Shown here: one piece after another, positions 25,153-34,305 of the stretch
Layout of the letters: each line of letters starts with the position of its first letter
Numbering within the stretch: the first letter of the stretch is position 1
Origin: Piper betle
Lineage: Eukaryota; Streptophyta; Magnoliopsida; Piperales; Piperaceae
NCBI GenBank assembly: GCA_033002965.1
Contig: JAURVB010012375.1
Coordinates: 86,176-150,175 of the forward strand
Length of the DNA: 64,000 bases
Direction: 5' to 3'
The notes under the pieces: generated by a model
Database searches by the model: none
Seen by the model: the letters and a program-made list of their open reading frames with translations, nothing else
What the model was told of the DNA's origin: nothing
Made by a program: the position numbers and the translations under genes

Positions 25153-28030
25153 TGTAAAACCCATAGCCGTCCACCCAAGTGTTAACTGTCAGTTTGGTTG
25201 TTATCTGAATTGGGTTGTAGGGTCTGGGTCTTCTTGTCATTGTTCGTGTATGGTATGGTGTATATTTGCCTGGCAATAGCCTCTTTTGATGCTCAGTACT
25301 CATGTTTGGATGCTACTCGCCTGACTTTTTCATGATTGGTCTAGTCGAGTTGTATATAGTTAGATGAAAGGATCATGTCTCTCTCATGTCTTTTATGTGC
25401 TTGCCATGGGTTTGATAACCTTTCAGACCATCCTAATCTCTCTTTGGGACCAGCAGTGCAATTCACAAGGTGGGACCGCTCGCTTTTAGGTATGACATAC
25501 CACTTTATCTAATCCAACCCATACCTCTTTATCTAATCCAACCATACCTCTTTAGGTATGACACTCATACCTATGACACCACCGAGCCAACCCATAATTT
25601 TTTATCCTACCCATACCTCTTTAGGTATGACACCCATACCTATGCATCACCAAGTCAACCACTTTTTTCTATAAAACCCACACCTTCTCTCACCTTTTCT
25701 CCTTCCCTCCTCACCTCCAACAATCTTCTTCTTCTCTCCTTGGCCCTTTTTCTTCCTCCTTTGAGCTCCAATCACCCTCCTCCACATTTCTAGCCTCTTA
25801 GGTTGGTAGGTTTTGAGGTTGGATACCTCAAAAGACCTCCCCTCGGTCTTCCTTAATTAGCTTCAAGTTTTTTGCATGTATATATGCATGTTAGGAGCAT
25901 TTCTAATACTTATGTATCTTATTTGGCCAAATAAATAAATAGATATGATTTTTATAATACATGTAGGTCACTAATATACACTATTTCTGGATAAAAATCA
26001 TATCTTGGCACTATAATGTTGCATTTGCATGATTGTTATTTTGTTACACTCATGACATGTATATTTACAACTTTTTTGTTGTATGTTTTACCTGTCATGA
26101 CTTAGAATTTGCATGTATGAGGGTAAAAAGTGAGGAAAGGTGGCAACTTTCACTATTACAGTGACATAAGCACCCCTTTCTCCAATTTTTACTCTCTGAC
26201 CTTATACAATCTGTTGATGAACAACATCCTAGTTTGTTCATGGTGATGTTAAGATTTCGTGTTAAAGTTTTAAGCCCTATATAACCACTAAATAATCATA
26301 AACATCAACCCTAAGTAAGCCATATGTTGCCTATGTTGTTTGTGATTGGGAGCATGATCTATGTTTGTGTTATATGTTAAACCACCAATTATAAGCTAAT
26401 AAAATCTTGTAAAAATATTTGATGTTACAATAAGTGTCTACTTGAAATATATGAATTTTGAGAGTGGGTAAAAATCTATCTATGTTTTGGAGGTATTTAC
26501 CGGGACAATGTAAAGTGCAGGGTGAAAACCCTAGTTTTTTCACTCCAATTATAAATTCCTTAAAATAGGTGGTATTGGATTTGAGTGAAACTTGGTTCAA
26601 ACCTCACCCTATTTCTTAATAACACCGTGACTAATTTTGGGGCCATTTGGATAGGTTCCCAAATTTATTTATGAATTTCCAACTTGCAAAGGTCGATATA
26701 GCTCTAGAAACAGCCCATTCGATAATCCAAATTGTAAAATACACTTAGGCCTATTTACAAAGTAAATTGGGACGACCTATTACTAGAATCAAGCTCCGTG
26801 TGTTAGCTAATTAGGCCCACTGACCCAAGCCCATTTGGAGTCCTCTAGCCCATGAACGAATAGTTACAAATTTGGTGCACGGCCTAGGAATACTGTTCCA
26901 GCACCTTAGGGCCGAGCTTAATAGGCCTTGCTCCCCTTAATTAGCCCATGGGCCAGCCATAGTAGAATTTACCTATGAACCTTAGAGTATGAGGGCTAAC
27001 CCATCTAAATTTAAGCCCATCTGGTAAGCCCATTCAATAAAACCTAGAATTAATTAAAGCTTACTAAGTGAACATGAAACCAAAACCTAAATTAAGTTAC
27101 CTAATAAGGTTTAAAACTTCACTTAGGACCTAATTAAGATAATTAAGTAATGTTAAGGGTTAATCTTGTGTGGAGGCTTTGCCTCATTTTGCGTGCCGAT
27201 GTGGCTCGATTTTTATTCGATTCCATCTCCGTGCTAGGTATCGCTAGGAGCTCACAAACTAGAATACAGAGCTCCACTCATCTACGTCCGTAGGACTCTG
27301 CCTTTGCTTCATCTCCACTTCACTCACTGCGTCTCGAGTTTAACCACATTTTCAACGAGGGCAGCATCAATGGCATTTCATCAAATTCCTCCAATGTTAG
27401 GCCATTTAGTTGTGTTTTTACACGTGTTTAATAAAACTTTAAGGTTGAGGCCCCTTGATTGTTTTCAAAAGATAAAATCTAGAAACTAAGTATTAAATCC
27501 TCTCCCAAACCTATATATATAGATATAAGGGGTTTACAACTTTTACGAGTAAGAATGTGTACAATATGTATGGACCACACTAGGACTCCTTTAAACCCTA
27601 TGGTAATGCGGATTATGAGCATATTGCATAGCGCAGCACATTTCAAGAATTTGTTGATCTAACTTAATCGTTCATTTTGCCAATCGAGTACTATGGCAAG
27701 TGTAATATGGAGGATGTAAGGGCATAAGTATTGTATATATGAATATGAATATTAGTCGTGCATGCATGCTGACACTCATTTAAGTATGTTACTTACTGCA
27801 TAGCGTGAGGCAATTCTGAAGTTTTATATATTCTTGTGGGTAATAAAATCCTCATTTGCCATCTTGATGTTTTTCCGATAGTAATTTGGACCGGTAATCA
27901 AATTTATTTTATTACTAACATAATTTTCTATGTGGAACAAGAAACTACGAACCTTGTTTAAATACTTTCATCATCTTCATTATAATATCACGATTCAGTC
28001 CATCCCCGTGACCCAAATTGAGGTGTTACG
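25153..28030 (+). repeat. Right LTR of the gypsy element (about 2.9 kb)
   Basis: It begins TGTAAAACCC after the polypurine tract and ends GAGGTGTTACG, where the left copy has TTACA. The 27190-28030 part aligns with the left LTR. Within 25480-25660 the words CATACC and GGTATG alternate. The 26640-27150 part is the sense version of array module B and recurs at 31020-31400. Open frames inside (25470-25793) are repetitive and not gene-like. Confidence 0.7.
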
Positions 28031-28523
28031 CGTGGTTAGCCCACAATTTCTATAGATTTTTTCTTGAGTTGATCTCCTTCCACGTTGTGGGCCTTACAAT
28101 TTTTATAGATTTTTTCTTAAATTTATAGAATTTTAGAGAAAAAGTTATCACAACCATTAAATTATTACAATGGTTAAGATTAGACCTACAAGATTCCTAA
28201 TTTAATTATAAAACTATGAATTAAATCTCTTACTAAGACCATTAAATTATTATAACAATTGAGATTAGATACTATAACTATTAATTATGTCTCTTATCAT
28301 GATTGTTAGATTACTATAACAAGCTAAAATTAGATTCGTAAGTTTCCTTATTTAATTATAATTGTGAATTAGATCTCTTATTTTAACTACTGAATCACAT
28401 TAAGATTTCATGAAGTGTTTCTTTATAATTCAATAAATTTAAAGAAATATTTTTTTCAACACCTTATTTCAATAATCTTATCCAATTTTGAATTATTTTT
28501 TTATTAAAATATTATTTATTTAT
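28031..28523. repeat. Dispersed AT-rich repeat, 5' part
   Basis: The tail of this stretch (about 28390-28520, with AATAAATTTAAAGAAATATT and ATTATTTATTTAT) resembles 32430-32590. The same unknown AT-rich repeat therefore lies on both sides of the 28.5-31.4 kb block. Internally, CCACAATTTCTATAGATTTTTT-like words repeat. It has no coding potential. Confidence 0.5.
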
Positions 28524-30130
28524 TGTAACATCCCAAATCTGCTTTACGCTAGAGAACCGAACCAAAATGTCACCGGTCCCGACTAGGTCAGCTAACTCAA
28601 ACCTAACCTTGTAGATCTACTCCCGGTATCTCAATATGAAAGATGTCCATTGCTATGTATGGATGAATGCACGAATCCCTAACATACCTACATGAATGAC
28701 ATGACAACTAATTTGCATACCAAAACAATTACGATGAAAATCGATAAAAATTCGTTAAATAAGACGGATAGAGTTTTCCCTAAATATATAATTAAGGACC
28801 ACCCTAACAAAACAACATGTATAACTACATAAATCAATATACATTCATTGCATCATATTTTTCACATAAACATTTAATTCTGTCACCTCACAATATTCCA
28901 CGTTTTGTGTCTTAACCCACGTGTTCATTTTAGCCACATATCACTGTTATCATTTAATTTGCACATTAATATCTGTTTTTAAATCATAATATCACTATCA
29001 TATATCATACTTTGCATTACATAACATCATTTCAATATAATGACAACATAAACAAAACATTAACATTCTATCATCTGACATGTGAGTATGCAAAAGATAT
29101 CACTGCTCCTCCATCCAAGGTGGCTCATCCTACTCATGATCATCACTTACATATATTATAAAAACACGTCAGTAACGAGTTTTACTGGTCCAAAACATAA
29201 CTAATATTAAACCGGCTATGAGAGCAAACTCTCATATGAAAGAAAACATTTTTCTATATTTATCGTGAACTCTCTGAAGGCATCTACTGAACTGAAATCA
29301 TCTCTAATTGAACGATCTGCTGTTGCTGGTACCTCTCTCGGCATTTTCTCATTTCACTTTCTAGTCCCTTTGGACTACTATTATATCCTAAGCCCTTTTT
29401 CATACCTCCATACCCACTCGCATAGCATGGTTGTTAGTATTTCCGGCTTCAACTGCACATGCTCACTCACATAATATAGTTGTCGGTATTCCCAGCTTCG
29501 ACTGATACATGCTGCTCATATAAAATGGTTGTCTATATTTTCGGCTTCAACTAGCACATGCCTGCTCGCATAACATGGTTGTCGGTATTCCCGACTGCGA
29601 CTGGCATATGCCCGCTTGCATAGCATGGTTGTCGATATTTTCGACTTCGACTAGCACATGCCTGTTCGTATAATGTTCGTATAGCATGGTTGTCTGGCAC
29701 ATGCCTCTCCCATAACATAGTTGTCAGTATTTTTGGCTTCAACAGGCACATGCTGCTCACATAACATAGTTGTCGGTATCCCCAGCCACGACATAGTACG
29801 GTTGTTAGATTTCTCTCATTTAAAACACGAAAACTACATGTATTAAGGCCTGGGTAGGGATTTATAAAATAGGCCCAAAGGCAACTTGTGATGGATCTTG
29901 TTTTCAAAAATATATTTGAAGGATTTCATCCTCGAGGGTTATTAATCTAAAAAACTATTCGACTAAATGACCCGAGCTAAGTGGGACCCGATGAAACATC
30001 ACTTAACTCGTCATGTAAGTAATAAAACAATACATAGTAGAGTAGAAGCTTTGAACGTGTCTTTGTGCCTACGTGGTGAGTTCCAACTCCGTACCTAATC
30101 GTGAGACATTCGACGATCACGACATGGTTG
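28524..30130 (+). repeat. LTR fragment, same family as the solo LTR at 52.25 kb
   Basis: It starts TGTAACATCCC, like TGTAACACCCC at 52253. Shared blocks occur in the same order: GTCAGTAACGAGT and GAGAGCAAACTCTC (29170-29240 versus 52880-52940), then GAAAACTA...AAGGCCTGG, GGATTTATA and TCCTCGAGGGTTATTAAT (29830-29945 versus 53390-53510). Similarity ends about 30130, so the last 1.2 kb of the LTR is missing. It carries an internal minisatellite. Confidence 0.7.
29429..29808. repeat. Minisatellite, about 50-bp unit, roughly eight copies
   Basis: The unit has the form GGTTGTCGGTATTCCCGACT, then CGACTGGCACATGCCTGCTC and GCATAACAT. Copies start near 29429, 29479, 29527, 29577, 29627, 29688, 29719 and 29769; one is extended and two are shortened. 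It lies inside the LTR fragment at 28524-30130. Confidence 0.9.
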
Positions 30131-30479
30131 TGAACTTAAAAAAGAAGAAATGAACTTAAATTTCTAGTCAAAACATCTAATTTTTGTTGAAAAAGAAAAG
30201 GGTTTCTAATCAACAATATATCCCATGAAAATCATAATCATTGACTTAGAGCTAAGAATTAAGCTTCCACTTGTGCTGGAAAAGATAGAAATCCAAGAAT
30301 TTTATTTCAAGATCAATATTTTCAATTGAAATACAGTCTTTCATTACCAAATCATCACCGGAGGAGATGATGGAAGTATAAGAATTCATTACGAACTAAA
30401 AAATGAAGAATTCAAATCGAAAATAAATTATTTTCAAGAAAGATAACCTTGAATCAAGATCAAAACCATCAACTTCTGT

Positions 30480-30900
30480 GCAAAAAATTTAGCAAAAAAA
30501 TGCAATTTCCCAAACAACTAAACATAAAAAATTCAACAGCCAATGCCAGACAAAAACGAAACCCCTAACCGGAGAACCGCCGAAAGGTTTTGCGGACCTT
30601 GCTTGTCACAGTTCAAACCCATCTTCAATACCACCACCTTCTCGCTCGTGCCAGTAGTGTCGGCCTTCATCTTTTCCCCTACGCCACTGCCTTCGCTGCC
30701 CTTCTTGTCGCTGAACAAGATCATACTGGAGATGGAGACGCCGCAGAACTTACATTGGATGAACTTCACGTCTCCGCTGCCAACGCCCATAGCAAAGACG
30801 GCTTCAAAAGCCAGTTGCAAAATCACAAGAAATCAAATCAGACTCCAACTGAAGAATCGGAAGAACGCAACGCCAATTCTTGAAGGACAAATCATATTTA
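30480..30900 (-). pseudogene. HMA-domain gene fragment (partner of the gene at 60.2 kb)
   Basis: Minus-strand translation from about 30826 gives VFAMGVGSGDVKFIQCKFC, SISSMILF, KKGSEGSGVGEK and EKVVVLKMGLNCDKQ. This parallels the first exon at 60179 (GDVELIQCNVC, SISCMVLF, EKVVVTLKTDLHCEKC) in the same order. In the metal-binding loop the second Cys of CxxC is replaced (NCDKQ), and the following helix is garbled (QNLSAVLRLG). Similarity extends into flanking non-coding DNA on both sides (upstream TCTGATT...TTTGATTTG; downstream TTGGGAAATTGCAT), so this is a genomic duplication, not a retrocopy. No second exon is found near. Metal binding is unlikely. Confidence 0.7.
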
Positions 30901-31019
30901 AAAGTATTCTATACATAATATTATATTAAATATTTCAAATAAATTACAAACAAATCAAAAAAATTAATAATAATTTACATAAAGCATGAATATTAAGTTT
31001 TTTCCTTTAATTTTTTTTC

Positions 31020-31400
31020 GGTTCATTATGTTCAGTTTAAGTGCTTTAGAAACGGTCTATTAAGTGATCCTATTATAAAATCCACTTAGACCCATTTAAA
31101 AAGTAAATTAAGTCGAACTCTTACTGGGCTCATGCTCTGTGTGCTAACTAATTAGACCCAATTACCCAAGCCAATTTAGAGTTTTCTAGGTTGTGAATGA
31201 ACAATTATAAAATTAGTGTGTAGCTCATAAACATTGTTTCAGTACCTTAGGCTTAGTTTAATAAGCCTTGTTCCCTTTAATTGGCCCATGGGCCATTTAT
31301 AATGAAATTTACTTATGAACTTTAAAGTATAAAGGCCCACTTATCTAAATTTCAGATTATTTGGACATTGTTACACTTGCCCAAAAAAATCAACTATACA
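31020..31400 (+). repeat. LTR module B fragment
   Basis: It shares order and words with 26640-27150 (TGTGCTAACTAATTAGACCC, GGCCCATGGGCCA, CTATCTAAATTT-type runs) and, in reverse complement, with module B of the array at 13605-13905. It is a piece of the first LTR family lying just before the duplicated promoter of the deacetylase gene. Confidence 0.65.
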
Positions 31401-31409
31401 TATTCATTC

Positions 31410-32285
31410 ATTCATTCATGATTCATTTATTTTATATATAATAAATAAATAAATCAACTCTCTCACATCTCTGTTTTTTTTTTCAAAGCAAGCCTCTCCA
31501 CTCTGAGTTCTACCATTCCAACTTCCTACGAGTTCATGGACTTCTTCATTGTAGGCAAGCATTACCCCCTCCCTCACTTTCCTACAACGCCACCGGTCAT
31601 GATCGACAGGCGGTGTCAATGTCGCCCAATGGGCAATTTTTATATATTTATTTTTTGGGTTCGTTTTTCTAATCTAGGGTTTAAATTGATGAAGTGTTTG
31701 TGTTTTGTGATTCCTAGGAGTAGTGGCATCATGGGCATATCTTTTAAGTTATGTATTTCCTGTTTGCTTTCGTAGTATTAGGGTTGTGGTTTTTAGGTTG
31801 ATTATGCATTGAAGTTTGTTTTTATGAAAAATATATTTGGTAAAAGTTTCATGAAAATAGATTTGGTAAAAAAGAAATTATTAATTAATTCAAATATATA
31901 TGTTTGCCTTGATAAATTTAATATGTTTCCCTCACTTTCCTACAACGCCACCGGTCATGATCGACAGGCGGTGTCAATGTCGCCCAATGGGCAATTTTTA
32001 TATATTTGTTTTTTGGGTTCGTTTTTCTAATCTAGGGTTTAAATTGATGAAGTGTTTGTGTTTTGTGATTCCTAGGAGTAGTGGCATCATGGGCATATCT
32101 TTTAAGTTATGTATTTCCTGTTTGCTTTCGTAGTATTAGGGTTGTGGTTTTTAGGTTGATTATGCATTGAAGTTTGTTTTTATGAAAAATATATTTGGTA
32201 AAAGTTTCATGAAAATAGATTTGGTAAAAAGAAATTATTAATTAATTCAAATATATATGTTTGCCTTGATAAATTTAATATTTTT
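31410..32285 (+). repeat. Two near-identical tandem copies of the deacetylase promoter/leader region
   Basis: Copy 1 (31571-31928) and copy 2 (31929-32280) repeat with a period of 358 bp and only a few differences, so the duplication is young. Both begin CCCTCACTTTCCTACAACGC and run to TTTGCCTTGATAAATTTAA. Copy 1 extends further upstream through GAGTTCTACCATTCCA (about 31505) to a TATATATAATAAATAAAT box (about 31434). A third, more distant copy at 33120-33700 precedes the deacetylase gene. Short open frames exist here but lead nowhere. Confidence 0.85.
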
Positions 32286-32289
32286 TTAA

Positions 32290-32860
32290 TTTTTTCAAAC
32301 TAATAAATGATGAATGAATGAATAAGCATGTAATCCTCACTTCTTGGGGATTATATATATATGATAAATAAAGTGATCTTCTTTTGTGTTTCACGTGGTG
32401 AGCCTACAATTTATTTAAGATTTCACAATCTTTTAATTTAACTACTATATCGTATTAAGATGTCATGAATTGTTTTTTTAATTCAATAAATTTAAAGAAA
32501 TATTGTTTTCAATACCTTATTCCAATCATCTTATCTAATTTTGTATTATTTTTTTATTAAAAATATTATTTATTTAATCTTTGGACATGGTGTTACATAC
32601 ATATTATTAATTTTTTTTGAAACAATTATCCATCGTTGTCAAATTAGGTTGTAATGATTAAAAATCATTGTGAAAAAATTTGATTGAAAATACATTTTTT
32701 TGTAGAAGTGGGACCTTTATATTAATACATCCCAAAAAATAAATTATTAATTAATAAAAAATTTAATAATTTTATTTGAATTATTTTTAAAAAAAATTTA
32801 TACAATTGAGTAAATATAATTTAAACGTGAAGTACGGGCAATGCACGGGTTACCATATTG
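32290..32860. repeat. AT-rich spacer with dispersed repeat
   Basis: The 32390-32590 part resembles 28390-28520 (AATAAATTTAAAGAAATATT, TTATTTTTTTATTAAAA). The rest is low-complexity AT-rich DNA with no gene. Confidence 0.45.
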
Positions 32861-32864
32861 GTCT

Positions 32865-33115
32865 CAATTAAATTAAAATTTTTATTTAAAGATTAAGAAA
32901 TAAAGAATATTATAAAATAGTTAAAAAATACATGACAAATCCTAATTAAACTAAAATTTTTATAAATAAGAAATAGACGGAAAATATTATAAAATAAAGT
33001 ATTTAAAAGGCAAGTGGCATACTACTAGATGCATTGTTTTATGGTAATTAAACTAAAATTTTTATAAATGAAAAATATTATAAAATAAAATATTTAAAAG
33101 GCAAGTGGCATTAAG
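32865..33115. repeat. Degenerate tandem repeat, three copies
   Basis: The words AATTAAACTAAAATTTTTAT, AATATTATAAAATAAA and TATTTAAAAGGCAAGTGGCA recur at 32943-33021 and 33046-33112, with a more diverged copy at 32869-32930. Confidence 0.8.
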
Positions 33116-33119
33116 TTAG

Positions 33120-33380
33120 ATATAATACGTGATTCATTCATTGGATATATAATAAGTAAATAAAGTAGACCATCCTCCACTCTTGAGTTCTACCATTCCA
33201 TTCCAGAGTTCACCGACCTCTTCCTCGCAGGCAAGCCTTACCCCCTCCCTCGCTTCCCTACATCGCCGCCGGCCGTGATCGGCGGGCGGTGTCAGTGTCG
33301 CCCGGTGGCCGGGCCTCGTGTCGGTCCACGTGTGGGCGATGAGTTGCCGACATCGGAAACCATGGGTGTTAGAAGGGATT
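33120..33380 (+). promoter_or_regulatory. Core promoter and leader exon of the deacetylase gene (proximal copy)
   Basis: A TATATAATA box at 33146-33154 is followed about 25-30 bp later by a pyrimidine-rich start context (CCATCCTCCACTC). The sequence beyond is rich in CpG (33255-33350), unlike the surrounding AT-rich DNA, as for an unmethylated transcribed leader. A leader intron must end at TTTTCATAG (34268), in front of the coding ATG. I could not fix its donor. TSS and leader limits are inferred. Confidence 0.5.
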
Positions 33381-33860
33381 TTTATTTATTTGTTTTTTTT
33401 GGGTTCGTTTTTCTGGTCTAGGGTTTAAATCGATGATGCCAGTGTTTGTGTTTTGTGATTCCTCCGAGTAGTGGCATCATGGGGCATATCTTTTTAAGTA
33501 AGTTATGTGTTTCCGGTTTGTTTTCGTAGTATTTCATTTGGGCTGTGGTTTTGGGGTTGATTATGCATCGAAGTTTGTGTTTATGAAAAATATATTTGTT
33601 AAAAATAAATTAGTTTGGTAAAATTTTCATGAAAATAGATTTGGTAAAAAAAGAAATTACTAATTAATGAAAATATATATGTTTGCCTTGATCAATTTAA
33701 TTATTTTTTTATTTTTTTCAAACTAATTAAATCAATGCAAAATTAATAAATGATGAATGAATGAGTGAATAGGAACGTAATCCGCACATCTTCCGGATTA
33801 TATTATATATATAAATAAATGAAAGTGATCATCTTCCACGTGGTGTGCCCACAATCTGTT

Positions 33861-34280
33861 TCAGATTGTAATGAGATGTAAATAAGCAGATAAAAAAAGC
33901 AATCCGTGATTTGGTACTACTTGTGCGTGTATTATTTAAAATTGTGAGTTTTGTTTTTTCTTATAGGTTTTAATTGTTTTAGGGTTTTAGATTGTAATGA
34001 GATGCGTTAGAGGTTACATGCTTTGCAATATTTAAGAAATAAAAAAAAACAATCTGCGATTTGGTGGTAGTGCTTGTGTGTGCATTATTTAAAATTATGG
34101 GGCTTTGTCCGTTCTTATGGGTTTTGACTGTTCTAGGGTTAGATTGATAGTGAAAGGCATTAGAGGCTTGCATTTTGCAATTAAAAAAATAAAGTACTCT
34201 GCAATTCCGTTGTATTTGTGTTCATAGCCTAATTATAATGTAGAGCTTTTTTTTGTTTGTTTTCATAGGTTTTCATCTAC
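33861..34280 (+). repeat. Triplicated segment in the deacetylase leader intron
   Basis: Three diverged units of about 140 bp start near 33861, 33990 and 34140. Each contains AGATTGTAATGAGATG-like text, an A-rich run, CTGCGATTTGGT-like text and a T-rich TTCTTATAGGTTTT end resembling a 3' splice site. The last one, TTTTCATAGGTTTTCATC, is the plausible true acceptor. Confidence 0.7.
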
Positions 34281-34305
34281 TGTTGAATTGATCTCTTAGA
34301 GTGTG

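Larger units (their letters stand above)
16637..28030 (+). mobile_element. Decayed Ty3/gypsy retrotransposon, Tekay/Del-like
   Basis: The order is LTR (to 20582), primer site, gag, reverse transcriptase, RNase H, integrase, polypurine tract and LTR (25153-28030), all on the plus strand. This pol order (RT-RH-IN) defines Ty3/gypsy, and motifs such as GLPPTREVEFTIDLVP and [17 protein letters not shown] fit the chromovirus Tekay/Del group. The element is full of stops and lacks a visible protease. The left LTR boundary is uncertain, and I found no matching target-site duplication. Confidence 0.75.

Noticed and set aside
29429..29808. CRISPR-like regular repeat
   Set aside because: The genome is a plant. 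The units are contiguous, diverged 50-bp minisatellite repeats without unique spacers.
30543..30929. 128-codon plus-strand frame
   Set aside because: It is antisense to the HMA-domain fragment.
31536..32133. Two nearly identical 77-79 codon frames in the promoter copies
   Set aside because: The peptide is repeated only because the DNA is tandemly duplicated. The third copy does not preserve the frame past the leader part.
34303..34305. GTG as the start codon of the deacetylase
   Set aside because: The ATG directly after it (34306) gives the family start METGGNSL.
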